A stretch of 52,188 bases of DNA, from positions 1 through 52,188 of the forward strand of contig JAFGIS010000615.1 in the NCBI GenBank assembly GCA_016929495.1. The letters run 5' to 3'. The notes beneath the pieces are model-generated. The model searched no databases. It worked only from the letters and a program-made list of their open reading frames with translations, and was not told the origin of the DNA. Shown piece by piece: positions 34,236 to 43,152 of the stretch. A program made the translations under genes and the position numbers. Each line of letters begins with the position of its first letter. Position 1 is the first letter of the stretch. The DNA comes from Polyangiaceae bacterium (GTDB taxonomy: Bacteria > Myxococcota_A > Polyangia > Polyangiales > Polyangiaceae).

Positions 34236-35138
34236 CTACCCCGACCCGCCGAGCAGCATCCACAACCCAACAAGCACGCCGACGAGCGCCAGGGCTTTGC
34301 GTCGCACGAACAGGTCGTGGAAGACGAGGCTGCCTAGCGTGAAGCTCACCACGACGTTCGTCCGCCGGATCATCGACACCACGCTGATGAGCGCGCCTTC
34401 GGCCGCAAGGGCGTGGAAATAGAGGGCGTCCGAGACAAGCAGCAACACGCCCACTGCGGGTATCCACAGGCGCCATCGGAACGGTGTCGTGCGGCGCCGT
34501 CGAGGCGCCCAGGCCAACAGCACGATGAGCCCCTGCAGAGCAGCATTGTACAGAGTGAACCAGACCTGCATTGCGGTGGGCGGCAAGCGCTCGGTCCCGA
34601 GCAGATGCTTGTCGTAGAGCGCGCTCGCCGCCCCGAGCAGCGTCCCGGCGAAGGCAATGATGATCCAACGGTTGGTCGAGAACGCCAACCCCTCGCCCCT
34701 TCCGATGACCGAGAAAGCCCAGTATGCGAGCAGGACGACACCGATGCCGACCCACTGCCACAAGCTCGGACGCTCCGCGAACAGTGCGACCGCACCGAGC
34801 AGCGTGTACAGGGGCGCGCTGGCCCTGATCGGCGCAGCCAGCGAAATCGGCAGGTGCTTCATCGCGAAGAAGCTCAACACCCAGGAGGCCGTGACCAGGG
34901 CGGTCTTGAGCAGGATGAGCAGGTGCGCACGCCCCGTGAGCGCGGGCAGCGCCAGCGTGCCGAGCAGCGCTGGATCTGCCCAAGACAGCACCAACACCGG
35001 CAACACCACGATGGCCGCGGTAAGGCTGGCGCCGCACAGCACCGGAAGGACGGCATTGTCCCTGAGTGCCGCCTTCTTCGAGACGTCGTACAGGCCCAAA
35101 CACGCGGCCGACAGCGCTGCAAGGAGCCACCAGGACAT
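34236..35138 (-). CDS. EamA/DMT-family transporter
   Basis: It has 300 residues with about ten membrane segments in two homologous halves, the typical drug/metabolite transporter build. Recognisable segments are WWLLAALSAACLGLYDVSKKAAL at the start, FFAMKHLPISLAAPIRASAPLYTLLGAVALF at the end of the first half, and LIVSVVSMIRRTNVVVSFTLGSLVFHD-like sequence in the second. Substrate cannot be predicted from the sequence. The ATG is six bases after the thiD stop, so the two genes form an operon, which makes uptake or export of a thiamine precursor a reasonable guess. Confidence 0.85.
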   Translation of the reverse strand: MSWWLLAALSAACLGLYDVSKKAALRDNAVLPVLCGASLTAAIVVLPVLVLSWADPALLGTLALPALTGRAHLLILLKTALVTASWVLSFFAMKHLPISLAAPIRASAPLYTLLGAVALFAERPSLWQWVGIGVVLLAYWAFSVIGRGEGLAFSTNRWIIIAFAGTLLGAASALYDKHLLGTERLPPTAMQVWFTLYNAALQGLIVLLAWAPRRRRTTPFRWRLWIPAVGVLLLVSDALYFHALAAEGALISVVSMIRRTNVVVSFTLGSLVFHDLFVRRKALALVGVLVGLWMLLGGSG

Positions 35139-35144
35139 GGGCCT

Positions 35145-35957
35145 CTACGGAGCCTGTGTCTCGAACGCCAGCCGCCACGCATGCTGCAGCGGCCCATTCC
35201 CTCGCCCGAGCCCCGGCGCGTGACGGATCGCCTCCCGCACGTAGCGCCGCGCACGCGCCACCGCGTCGCTCAGTCTCAGGCCTTCGGCAATGCCGGCCGC
35301 GATCGCCGAAGCGAGCGCACACCCCGTGCCATGCGTCGATTGGGACGCGATCCGCTCGTCTTCGTAGAGGTGCTCTTCGCCGTCCGCGGTGCGCAAGAGG
35401 TCTACGACGCGATCGCCCTCGAGATGTCCCCCTTTGACGAGCACGGCCGCCGCGCCCAGTTCGAGCAGCTCGTCGGCAGCGCGACCCATGTCGTCGACTG
35501 TCTTCACCGGGCGGCCTGTGAGCACTTCGGCCTCCGGGAGGTTCGGAGTCACCAGAGCCGCCAACGGGATGAGCTGGTGTGCCAAGAGTTTCGTCGCATC
35601 GGCCGCGAGCAACGGCGCCCCGCCCTTGGCCACCATGACTGGGTCGACGACCAGGGGCACATGCCGTGCGCGCTGTTCGTAGACGCGAACCACGCTCGCA
35701 ATCGTCTCCGCCGAGCAGAGCATCCCGGTCTTGATGCAATCGGCTCCGATGTCGGCAAGCACGACGTCCATCTGCTGGGCGACGAAGCTGGGATCCACCG
35801 GGAAGACGCCGTGCACACCGAGCGTGTTCTGCGCGGTGAGAGCGGTGATCGCCGTCGCAGCGTAGCCGCCCAGAGCGGTGATCACCTTGATGTCCGCCTG
35901 GATCCCGGCACCGCCACCGGAATCGGACCCTGCAACCACGAGCACGCGTCCGTTCAT
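35145..35957 (-). CDS. thiD: Hydroxymethylpyrimidine/phosphomethylpyrimidine kinase
   Basis: This ribokinase-fold enzyme phosphorylates HMP and HMP-P to HMP-PP for thiamine synthesis in the cytosol. The 270 residues start VLVVAGSDSGGGAGIQADIK, the diagnostic N-terminus. Others are GCYA-type pyrimidine-binding GGYAATAITALTAQNT, DPVMVAKGG, LVTPNLPEAEVLTG and the catalytic anion hole STHGTGCALASAIAA with the base Asp/Cys region intact. Nothing resembling a TPP riboswitch is visible upstream; a repeat element (35972-36039) occupies that position. It is followed directly by the EamA transporter gene. Confidence 0.95.
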   Translation of the reverse strand: MNGRVLVVAGSDSGGGAGIQADIKVITALGGYAATAITALTAQNTLGVHGVFPVDPSFVAQQMDVVLADIGADCIKTGMLCSAETIASVVRVYEQRARHVPLVVDPVMVAKGGAPLLAADATKLLAHQLIPLAALVTPNLPEAEVLTGRPVKTVDDMGRAADELLELGAAAVLVKGGHLEGDRVVDLLRTADGEEHLYEDERIASQSTHGTGCALASAIAAGIAEGLRLSDAVARARRYVREAIRHAPGLGRGNGPLQHAWRLAFETQAP

Positions 35958-35971
35958 GGAGCGAGCTACTA

Positions 35972-36039
35972 GTGCCCCGTTTCGATTGAAGCGATGGGTT
36001 TCTCTCCGCCCCCGACCGGGCGAGGGCGGCGAGAAACCC
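35972..36039 (+). repeat. Palindrome-plus-hairpin repeat element, partial copy 3
   Basis: It begins GTGCCCCGTTTCGATTGAAG (35972 onward), equivalent to one end of copies 1 and 2. A two-part stem follows: GGGTTTCTC (35996-36004) with GAGAAACCC (36031-36039), and CCGCCC with GGGCGG inside it. The palindromic other end is missing. It lies just upstream of thiD, so it sits in or next to the thiD promoter. Confidence 0.65.
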
Positions 36040-36349
36040 CTGGCTGCAACCGAGCCTCACGCTGGACGGCGTGCACTACCGGCCACGCGCCCAGTTGCGG
36101 GTCGACGAACACGGCGCGACCAACGGCTCGTGTTGCGAGACCGGGGGCATCGAATCCCGATTCCGACGAACGTACGTCCTATCCTCCGGCCAATCGGCAT
36201 ACCGGTCGCTTTTTTGCAGACTTCCTGAGCCCGTCGGGCTAAGCAGCGTTGGCAAATCGGTAATGGGCGGCCAGTCGCCGTCCTCGGAGCATTCGCGCAG
36301 CGAGTTGTTCCGCGGCTGGCGAGGCATTGCTCGCCCGCCCCTCTGATGG

Positions 36350-36655
36350 ATGTCCAAACGTCTGAGTTCCCCGGTCCGCAGGCAGTCGTTCCTGGATGAA
36401 CGAGCGTCGTCCCTTGGACTGGAATGGGCCGAGCGCTGGCGGGAAACGCTGCTGGCCGAGGGGCGCCGTGCAGCCGGGGCTTGGCCGGGCACCCTGTCCG
36501 AGGCGCGCGCCCGAGTGGACCAGTTCATCGCCAGCGAGTTGGCCCGCCGCGGCTTGGCGTCGGTCACCGACGCAGAGCGCACGGTCATCGCGCGTTCCAT
36601 GTACGCGGCTGCCAAGCGTCACTGGAACGAGCACCGCGACCGCGAAGAGGAGTAG
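36350..36655 (+). CDS. Hypothetical small helical protein
   Basis: The protein has 101 residues, charged and predicted helical (EWAERWRETLLAEGRRAAGAW; ARARVDQFIASELARRGLASVTDAERTVIARSMYAAAKRHW). Amino-acid composition and third-position GC support real coding. No membrane segment, Cys cluster or known domain is seen. No good ribosome binding site precedes the ATG. It ends 10 bp before the stop of the convergent gene at 36666. A 290 bp stretch upstream (36060-36349) shows no other gene. Confidence 0.6.
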   Translation: MSKRLSSPVRRQSFLDERASSLGLEWAERWRETLLAEGRRAAGAWPGTLSEARARVDQFIASELARRGLASVTDAERTVIARSMYAAAKRHWNEHRDREEE

Positions 36656-36665
36656 CAGACAACGC

Positions 36666-37142
36666 TCACGGTCTGGCCTCCGGCAGGTGCTTGCGCGCCT
36701 CACCGATGGTCAAATCCTCGATCCGCCATTCGCCGTCGTGCGTCAAGTTCGCAGCAAACGGCCGCTCTTCGGCGTGCAGATCGCCGAGCTGCGAGTCCGA
36801 GATGACCAAGAGACCGCTCACGCTCGAACGTGCGTCGTGCACGCGCACCTCGACGTTCGTGACATTGATGACGACGCCGCCATGCTCGCGCGCGTACTGC
36901 GCTGCCCTGCGCGCTAGCTCATCGCGACCGAGCCCCTCGGTGTCACCGGCGACGTCGAGCCGGACTCTGTCGTCCGCCCAGGACTCGACGGCACGCCGGG
37001 CAGCTGCCTCGCCCTGTCCGATGGCGCTGGCCACGGTCGCCAGGCCTTTCTCGATCTCCCCCCGGTCCCCAGAGCGAAGACCCATCACGGCCGCCAGCGC
37101 TACCGCGGCCGCGACAACCCAGAACAGCGTCCGGCGATGCAC
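36666..37142 (-). CDS. Hypothetical membrane-anchored protein with an NTF2-like C-terminal domain
   Basis: GTG 37142 gives 158 residues. The frame continues upstream to 37313, but that part is antisense to the tRNA-Leu gene and is rejected. Residues 2-22 form one membrane anchor (RRTLFWVVAAAVALAAVMGL). The rest has the alpha-then-beta pattern of small NTF2-like/SnoaL-like domains: a helix (ELARRAAQYAREHG), then strands VVINVTNVEVRVHDARSSVSGLLVI and ERPFAANLTHDGEWRIEDLTI. That fold assignment is tentative. Function is unknown. Confidence 0.6.
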   Translation of the reverse strand: MHRRTLFWVVAAAVALAAVMGLRSGDRGEIEKGLATVASAIGQGEAAARRAVESWADDRVRLDVAGDTEGLGRDELARRAAQYAREHGGVVINVTNVEVRVHDARSSVSGLLVISDSQLGDLHAEERPFAANLTHDGEWRIEDLTIGEARKHLPEARP

Positions 37143-37231
37143 GCGCCCAGCGTAGCACCAGAGCAGCGTTCGTTCTGCTGGCAGGCTCCCGGCTTGCGCC
37201 CGGCGCAACGCTGGGCCATACGTCGGCCCTT

Positions 37232-37312
37232 GGCCCCTTGGCGGAATGGCAGACGCAGGGGATTTAAAATCCTCCGCCGAAAGGCATCCGAGTTCGAGTC
37301 TCGGAGGGGCCA
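37232..37312 (+). tRNA. tRNA-Leu(UAA)
   Basis: The acceptor stem is GGCCCCT (37232-37238) with AGGGGCC (37305-37311) and discriminator A. The D-arm is GCGGAATGGCAGACGC. The anticodon stem-loop GGGGATTTAAAATCCTC has loop TTTAAAA, so the anticodon is TAA. A variable arm CGCCGAAAGGCA, typical of class II tRNA(Leu), is followed by the T-arm with GTTCGAGTC. The 3' CCA is not encoded. The AKR gene stop codon on the other strand directly abuts its 3' end. Confidence 0.92.
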
Positions 37313-38320
37313 CTACTCATCGGCCGCCTGCGTCCGCCCCTTCCCCTGGTCGATCGCCCGCATCGCCTGCTCCGCATAGCGCGCACCGGTGGCCTCCGGA
37401 ACGTGCTCGAGCCGCGCCAATTTCTCTGCAGTGAGCTCGACCTGCGCTGCTCTGGCGTTCTCCTCCAAGTACTTCCGCCGCTTGGTCCCCGGAATGGGAA
37501 CAACGCCGGGACGGGATAGCAGCCAGGCGAGCGCCACCTGGGCGGGCGTCATGCCGCCTGGTGCCGCAACCTCGCTCAGTACGTCGACGATCGCGAGGTT
37601 CTTGGCCAGGTTCCCATCGCGGAAACGCGGAAAACGCTGGGCGCGCGTATCGCCGAGGCCGAGATCGGCCTGGCTCTGAATGGTGCCGGTGAGTAGCCCC
37701 CGACCCAGCGGACTGTACGCAACGAAGCCGATGCCGAGCTCACGGACCGTCGGCAGGATCTCCTGCTCGACGTGGCGCTCGAACACCGAGTACTCGGTTT
37801 GCAGAGCGCTGATCGGATGCTCTCGGTGCGCCCGCCGAATGGTCACGGCACTGGCCTCGGACAGACCGAGGAACCGCACTTTGCCGGCGCGGACGAGATC
37901 CGCCATCGCTCCAACGGTCTCCTCGATGGGCACGCTCTGGTCGACCCGGTGCTGGTAGTACAGATCGATCGTGTCGATGCCAAGCCGCTTGAGCGACGCG
38001 TTGCAGGCTTGTTGGACGTACTCCGGACGGCCGTTGATGCCGAGCCAGCTGCCGTCTTCGCCGCGAACATTGCCGAACTTGGTGGCAATGATCGCCTGCT
38101 CGCGGCGACCGAGTAGTGCGCGTCCCACCAGAGCTTCGTTGGTGAACGGCCCGTAGATGTCGGCCGTATCCAGGAAGTCGATGCCGAGCTCGAGGGCTCG
38201 ATGTATCGTCGCGATGGACTCGTCGTCGTCGTGCGGACCGTAGAACTCACTCATCCCCATGCAGCCGAGGCCGATGGCGGAGACGGTCAGCCCCTGCGTC
38301 CCGAGCGCTGTCTTGTTCAT
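37313..38320 (-). CDS. Aldo/keto reductase
   Basis: ATG 38320 gives 335 residues, the usual length; upstream codons to 38416 are Arg-rich and non-domain. It is an NADPH-dependent (beta/alpha)8 oxidoreductase. Catalytic tetrad residues are in [13 protein letters not shown] (Asp, Tyr), IATKFG (Lys) and DLYYQHRVD (His). The cofactor-binding end shows [11 protein letters not shown] and [14 protein letters not shown]. It resembles the AKR13/YakC-like group. Physiological substrate is unknown. It is followed on the same strand by nothing; the nitroreductase gene lies 108 bp upstream. Confidence 0.92.
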   Translation of the reverse strand: MNKTALGTQGLTVSAIGLGCMGMSEFYGPHDDDESIATIHRALELGIDFLDTADIYGPFTNEALVGRALLGRREQAIIATKFGNVRGEDGSWLGINGRPEYVQQACNASLKRLGIDTIDLYYQHRVDQSVPIEETVGAMADLVRAGKVRFLGLSEASAVTIRRAHREHPISALQTEYSVFERHVEQEILPTVRELGIGFVAYSPLGRGLLTGTIQSQADLGLGDTRAQRFPRFRDGNLAKNLAIVDVLSEVAAPGGMTPAQVALAWLLSRPGVVPIPGTKRRKYLEENARAAQVELTAEKLARLEHVPEATGARYAEQAMRAIDQGKGRTQAADE

Positions 38321-38428
38321 GGTGGTGGTCCATAGTTCCCCCCGGGGCCTGCGCCAACGCCCACGGTGCCGTGACCCGCGTGCCGACCGACGCGGCGGTC
38401 CTCTGCGGGCGCGCACGAGAGCCCGGGC

Positions 38429-38938
38429 TCACCAGTGCTCGTAGCGCACGAGCTCTTCGAGGGGTTTGCGGCTCTTGGCCGGGGGCGCATCGGCCGGATA
38501 GCCTAGCGGCGTGAAGGCTACTGGCTGCACGTTGCCCGGGAGCCGGAAGATCTCGCGCGCCGCTGCCGGGTCGAAGGCTGCTACCCAGCAAGTTCCGAGG
38601 CCCAGAGCCGTCGCTCCGAGGATCAGATGATCCATGGCGATCGTCGCGTCCACCCAGCCGTACCGAACGCCATCGCGGCGCGCCCAGGCCCGGTCCGTGA
38701 GCGCGAAGATACCGATCACGAGCGGCGCTTCCCGAAACCACGCGCGATGATACAGGCGCGCAAGGTCATGCTGACGTTTCGCCGTCTGGACGACGACGAG
38801 CTGAAAGGGCTGGATATTGCAGGCCGTGGGAGCGAGGCGGGCCGCCTCTAGCACTTGGCGGAGTACCTGCTCGTCGATGGGATCTCGCTTGTACGCGCGA
38901 ACGCTGTACCGCTGCTCGATGACTTCGAAGAAGTCCAT
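38429..38938 (-). CDS. Nitroreductase-family FMN oxidoreductase
   Basis: It has 169 residues. The N-terminal IEQRYSVRAYKRDPIDEQVLRQVLEAARLAPTACNIQPFQLVVV stretch contains the RxSxRxY FMN-phosphate motif and the SxxNxQP-like dimer-interface loop. ALGLGTCWVAAFD and LGYPADAPPAKSRKPLEELV match the C-terminal half. It probably acts as a homodimer using NAD(P)H to reduce nitro compounds, quinones or other electron acceptors. The same-strand aldo/keto reductase follows, so both may serve in redox detoxification. Confidence 0.92.
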   Translation of the reverse strand: MDFFEVIEQRYSVRAYKRDPIDEQVLRQVLEAARLAPTACNIQPFQLVVVQTAKRQHDLARLYHRAWFREAPLVIGIFALTDRAWARRDGVRYGWVDATIAMDHLILGATALGLGTCWVAAFDPAAAREIFRLPGNVQPVAFTPLGYPADAPPAKSRKPLEELVRYEHW

Positions 38939-38982
38939 GCGCCAGAGTCTAAGAGAGCCTTGCGCGACAAGCTACCGGCAGC

Positions 38983-40419
38983 TCATTCCTCATCGCGGGG
39001 GCCATCGTCGGGCGCCGGGATCGAGTCCACCCAGTCGCGCTCACGCACTCGCGCGGGATCGTCCGGGCCTTCGCCCTGCTCGGGTTGGACCGGCCCAGGG
39101 AGCGACGCAAGCGCGCGGAGCGTGAGATTGGCTCGAGAAACCGACCGGGCCTGGCTCATTTGGGCCAAGAGCTCCTTCGTACGAACGTCGAGTTCGGAGT
39201 CGAGCGGTGCCAGACTGTAGACGGTCTCGAGTTCGAGCGCGTCCATCACGTCGCTCAAACTCACCGTGCCGATGTCGCGCGCCGGGGTGTACGCCCCAGC
39301 AACGCCCTCGGCCGAACGGACCACGAACCTGCGGCTGATGAGCTGGTCCAGAACCTCCGCGATGAGCGGCCCCGGCATGCGCAGCTCACGCCGCAGCTGG
39401 CTCAATGTGGGAGCGCGGTCACCTCGCACAAACGCCGCCGTGATCACGGCCAAGGCACGAATGGCGACGAACAGCCGCGTCGAATGGGCCGCATCGGCGC
39501 CCCGCACGCGCCAGCGAAACGAATCGGTGTTCTGGTGGACGGCCGTGAGCTCGGCGCCGAACAACACCACGATCCAGCTGAAGAACACCCACACCAAGAA
39601 CAGCGGGAACGCGGCGAAGGTCGAATACAGGGCATTGTAGCGCGCGACGCCCAGCTGGAAGTGCACGTGCGCGAGCAGCATCAGGTACCAGGCGACGCCC
39701 GCAACGGCGCCCCCGTAAAGGGCCGAGCGCACGCGCACACGTGTGAACGGCATCACGATGTATACCATGCTGAGGCCGGCGCCGACCACCATGACGGCTC
39801 CGAGCTGTAGCATCCCACCGCCCCCGAACCATGCCAGGCTCCGAGCTGCCGCGGTCACGGCAGCGGCGACCATGATGCAGAGCGGCGTGATGAACAGGAT
39901 GGCCGAGTAGTCGGCGATGCGCCGTGTGATGCTGCGAGCCCTTTCCGCTCCGAAAACGTGGTTCAGGCTCTGCTCGACCGAGACCAGCATCAGGATGACG
40001 ACGTAGACCAACAGCACCAGGCCCACGATGCCTATGGCCGAGAAATCAGCGCGGTCCACGAACTCGAGCCCGCGCACGACGGCGGTCTTGAGCGTGACGA
40101 CGTCCTGCTCCTTGCGCTGCTCCATCCCCCCCATCACGTCGACGAGCGCCGGCTCCAGGACCCCCTTGACCAAGGCCCGGTAGGCGCCGAACCCCTTGAG
40201 CGTGGAGACCAGAAGAGCCAGCAGCGGAAGCAGCCCGAGCACCGTGTCGAACGCGAGCCCCGAAGCCCTGTGCAGCGCCTGGTCGCGAGAGAAGCCGCGC
40301 AGGGCCAGCCAAAACAGCCGGACTTGCCGATAGACGGCCGCACGAGCCCGAGACAACTCACTGAGCTCCACGGACCACAGATCCTGCTGGAAGAACTGCG
40401 TAGCGCGTCGCAACGGCAT
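38983..40419 (-). CDS. YihY/BrkB-family inner membrane protein with a soluble C-terminal extension
   Basis: ATG 40419 gives 478 residues; the longer frame upstream is antisense to the repeats of the TPR gene and is rejected. Residues about 30-330 are the YihY/BrkB core with six membrane segments, starting with FSRDQALHRASGLAFDTVLGLLPLLALLV and including YNALYSTFAAFPLFLVWVFFSWIVVLFGAEL in pieces. Residues about 360-430 look like a winged helix (TLSQLRRELRMPGPLIAEVLDQLISRRFVVRSAEGVAGAYTPARD), reminiscent of Rrf2-type domains. The tail is acidic. Despite the old name ribonuclease BN, the family is membrane-bound and of unclear function. The C-terminal extension is an added feature. Confidence 0.88.
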   Translation of the reverse strand: MPLRRATQFFQQDLWSVELSELSRARAAVYRQVRLFWLALRGFSRDQALHRASGLAFDTVLGLLPLLALLVSTLKGFGAYRALVKGVLEPALVDVMGGMEQRKEQDVVTLKTAVVRGLEFVDRADFSAIGIVGLVLLVYVVILMLVSVEQSLNHVFGAERARSITRRIADYSAILFITPLCIMVAAAVTAAARSLAWFGGGGMLQLGAVMVVGAGLSMVYIVMPFTRVRVRSALYGGAVAGVAWYLMLLAHVHFQLGVARYNALYSTFAAFPLFLVWVFFSWIVVLFGAELTAVHQNTDSFRWRVRGADAAHSTRLFVAIRALAVITAAFVRGDRAPTLSQLRRELRMPGPLIAEVLDQLISRRFVVRSAEGVAGAYTPARDIGTVSLSDVMDALELETVYSLAPLDSELDVRTKELLAQMSQARSVSRANLTLRALASLPGPVQPEQGEGPDDPARVRERDWVDSIPAPDDGPRDEE

Positions 40420-40451
40420 CCGCGACAGTGTAACGTATGCGTGTCGGGCGT

Positions 40452-41594
40452 CTACTTCTTGCTCGGTCCAGCCTTGGCGCCCCCGGAACGCAGCTGTCCG
40501 AGCTCCTGGAGGTTCGACCGGGCTCGGGGATCGCTCGGGTCGATTTCCAGCGCCTTGCGAAAAGCGGCCTCCGCAGCGTCGTAGCTCTTCTCGGAGCTCA
40601 GCGCGAGGCCGAGGTTGATCCAGGCAGAGCCCAGCCTCGGATCCAGTGAGATGGCACGGCGAAAGGCGTTGATGGCACGCGTCCGATCGCCGAGTTGTAG
40701 ATACGCGTAGCCGAGGTTCGAAACGAAGGTCGCCCGATCGGGCGCCATGGCCACCGCGCGTTCGAGGTGGAGCAACGCAGCTTGCGCATCGCCGGCGCTG
40801 AGCAACGCCGTCCCGAGGTCGCTCCGCGCCCGTGCGTCGCCCGGTTCGAGCCGGACCACTTCGTTGAATGTCGCCACGGCCTCGTTCACTCGCCCGTTGA
40901 CCAGCTGGGCCGTACCCAGGTTGGTGAGGCGGGCGGCGTTGTTCGGATCGAGTTCGGTGGCGCGCGACATCGCCTCGAGCGCTTCGGGTACCTTTCCGCA
41001 ACCGAGCAGCGCCACGCCGAGGGCCGACGCGGCCTCCGGATCCTTCGGCAGCTCGGATGCCGACTGACGCAGCTCGAGCAACGCGGCTTCCGCTCGCCCG
41101 AGCATGAGCAGGATCCGGCCTCGCTCGAGCCGTGCGCGTGGGTCGGCGTCCGTCAGCGGCTCCAGCTCGTCGAGCAGACGCTCGAGCCTGGTATCCCCCG
41201 GAGCGGCCGCATAGTCTGGCGGCACGCCCGTGGCCGCGAGCTCGAGCTTGACCGAGTACAGACTGAGATCTGCTGGAGCTGCCCCGAGCTGCCTGGCGCG
41301 CGCAAGATGGCTACGGGCCCGCTCGACCTCGCCGTCGTCCAGGGCCCTGTCAGCGAGCTCGAGCTCCGCACCCGGCCCGGAGGGCTTGTCAGGCGCCGTC
41401 GCGGGGCGACTCGTCGGCGGCGCAGCGCTGTGCGGCTGGCGCCGGCCGGCGCCAGCCGCGCCCGATGCAGGCTCACTCGCAGCAGTCTCGGACGTGCGAG
41501 ATACGGCCCCCTGGCTCGACCTGGCAGCGCACGCCTCGACACACACGCTCAGCGCCAGGCCGAGCGCGCTCGCCCCAAGCTCACGGTGACCCAT
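40452..41594 (-). CDS. TPR-repeat lipoprotein
   Basis: ATG 41594 gives 380 residues and overlaps the SpoVR stop by 14 bp, so the genes are translationally coupled. The N-terminus is a lipoprotein-like signal (LGASALGLALSVCVEACAA). A Pro/Ala/Ser linker of about 60 residues follows. From residue about 90 on there are at least seven tetratricopeptide repeats, the clearest being EALEAMSRATELDPNNAARLTNLGTAQL, EAVATFNEVVRLEPGDARARSDLGTALL and RAINAFRRAISLDPRLGSAWINLGLAL. It is probably a periplasmic scaffold held at a membrane. The YihY gene lies 32 bp downstream. Confidence 0.88.
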   Translation of the reverse strand: MGHRELGASALGLALSVCVEACAARSSQGAVSRTSETAASEPASGAAGAGRRQPHSAAPPTSRPATAPDKPSGPGAELELADRALDDGEVERARSHLARARQLGAAPADLSLYSVKLELAATGVPPDYAAAPGDTRLERLLDELEPLTDADPRARLERGRILLMLGRAEAALLELRQSASELPKDPEAASALGVALLGCGKVPEALEAMSRATELDPNNAARLTNLGTAQLVNGRVNEAVATFNEVVRLEPGDARARSDLGTALLSAGDAQAALLHLERAVAMAPDRATFVSNLGYAYLQLGDRTRAINAFRRAISLDPRLGSAWINLGLALSSEKSYDAAEAAFRKALEIDPSDPRARSNLQELGQLRSGGAKAGPSKK

Positions 41595-43146
41595 CGCGCA
41601 CCGTCGCCTGCGTTCCATCATGCCGCAGCACGACCGCGCGCCCCTCTCGCTCGGTCGCCAGCAGCACCGGACGCTTCCACACTCGAACCAGAGCGCCGAG
41701 CGTGTCCTGGGCGTAGTCCGTCCGCAGATCGACGCCATAGTGCTCATGCACGAGCAGAAGCTCCCCGCGGTTTTCGTAGTTGCCGTCCACCGCGGCCACG
41801 ACGGGATTGCCCGAGTTGGTCAGCCGGGACAGTAGCTTCTCCTTGACGGCCGAAAACTCACGCGAAGCGATCTCATACCGCTCGTTTCGGCCGGACCAAC
41901 TGTAGGTGAATAGCCCATGCTGATGGGCGAATTCCGGCGTCAAGAACTCGTCGATGAATGTCACGTCCGTGTACAGCGCCCGTACCTCGAAGATCTTCTC
42001 ACGCCCAAGGCCGAGCCGCAGATCCCACGTTCGTTTGACATCCAGGTCGTCACAGTTCTCCCAGTCGCGGCCGAACTGACCCTTGTTCCAGCGCTCTTCG
42101 ATGCTTCGATAGAGCTCCACCCCGAGCTTGTACGGGTTGAGCCGACCCCCACCGCCACTCATTACGCCCGCATTGTCGTCGGCATAGTCGATGATTTCGC
42201 TCCAGTCGCAGACGCTTTCCGTCATCAGCTTGGAGTGGAAGTAGCTTGCCCAACCCTCGTTCATGATCTTGGTCTGCATCTGGGGCAAGTAGTAGTAGGC
42301 CTCCTCACGAATGATCGTGAGAAGGGTCCGCTCCCAGCGTTCTAGCGGCGCGCGCTCAAGCAAGAACGAGAGCACGTCCCGCTCGGGTTCGGCCAGCGAA
42401 CGCTTGCGCTCTGCCTCGCGAGCCGCCTCGAGCTTGTTTCTCTGCTCCTCCAGGTACTCCTGGGGGTTGATGAAGTTGTCCATGTAGTCCTTGGCACGAA
42501 GCCTGGGGACTTCGACCTCCTCGGGCGCCTCGCGGTCCTCCGCTAGACGGCGCCGCACGACGAAGCGCTGCCACGGGTCGACCAGGTTCTCCAAGGACAG
42601 GCACGTATCGACGAAGGCCTCCACCTTGTTGATCCCGTGCCGGTCGACGAGCCTGCGCACCGTCGCACCGTGGTTCGCCATCTTGTCGACCCATCTTCGG
42701 TCGGGGGTGTAGTCCGTACCCCTCTTCCCCACCGGATTCGCGATCGCTCCGTAGCTGTCCAGATCGGTGATGCGAAAGGCGAAGTTGTTCTTGAAGAAGT
42801 CCACGTGCGCGTACACGTGGCACATCACGAGCTTCTGATCCGTGAGACTGTTGCCTTCGAGCAAGTAGGCGAAGGCCGGCGTGTTGTTGATGACCATCTC
42901 GTAGATCTTCGAAAGGCCATACTCGTAGCTCTTGCTGAGCTGTTCGTACTCCATGCCGAAACGCCAATGCGGATAGCGATTCGGAAAGCCCGCGTAGGCA
43001 GCAACTTCGTTCATCTGGTCGTAGGAGAGCATCTCGAACACAACAGGAAAGAAGTCGAGCCCATACTCCTGGGCCAGGCCTTCGATCCGCTCCTGCTCCC
43101 GAAGCAGATAGCTCGGCAGTCCCGTATTCGTCGTGAACAGCGGCAT
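41581..43146 (-). CDS. SpoVR family protein
   Basis: It has 521 residues, full length for the family (named after Bacillus SpoVR; Escherichia coli YcgB). Signature stretches are FFPVVFEMLSYDQMNEVAAYAGFPNRYPHWRFG at the start, the KSYEYGLSKIYEMVINNTPAFAYLLEGNS region, KIMNEGWASYFHSKLMTE and NPYKLGVELYRSIEERWNKGQFG. It is cytosolic. It is coupled in many bacteria to YeaH and the PrkA/YeaG kinase in a stress or spore-related module; molecular function is unknown. YeaH is 6 bp upstream here. Confidence 0.95.
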   Translation of the reverse strand: MPLFTTNTGLPSYLLREQERIEGLAQEYGLDFFPVVFEMLSYDQMNEVAAYAGFPNRYPHWRFGMEYEQLSKSYEYGLSKIYEMVINNTPAFAYLLEGNSLTDQKLVMCHVYAHVDFFKNNFAFRITDLDSYGAIANPVGKRGTDYTPDRRWVDKMANHGATVRRLVDRHGINKVEAFVDTCLSLENLVDPWQRFVVRRRLAEDREAPEEVEVPRLRAKDYMDNFINPQEYLEEQRNKLEAAREAERKRSLAEPERDVLSFLLERAPLERWERTLLTIIREEAYYYLPQMQTKIMNEGWASYFHSKLMTESVCDWSEIIDYADDNAGVMSGGGGRLNPYKLGVELYRSIEERWNKGQFGRDWENCDDLDVKRTWDLRLGLGREKIFEVRALYTDVTFIDEFLTPEFAHQHGLFTYSWSGRNERYEIASREFSAVKEKLLSRLTNSGNPVVAAVDGNYENRGELLLVHEHYGVDLRTDYAQDTLGALVRVWKRPVLLATEREGRAVVLRHDGTQATVRDGSP

Positions 43147-43152
43147 GCGCTA

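Noticed and set aside
33919..36060. 713-codon open frame on the minus strand across the small membrane protein, EamA and thiD
   Set aside because: It is Arg/Gly-rich and overlaps thiD and EamA, which have clear domains. It is a GC-driven shadow frame.
37143..37313. N-terminal 57 codons of the membrane-anchored gene at 36666
   Set aside because: The stretch is antisense to the tRNA-Leu gene; GTG 37142 followed by a membrane anchor is the better start.
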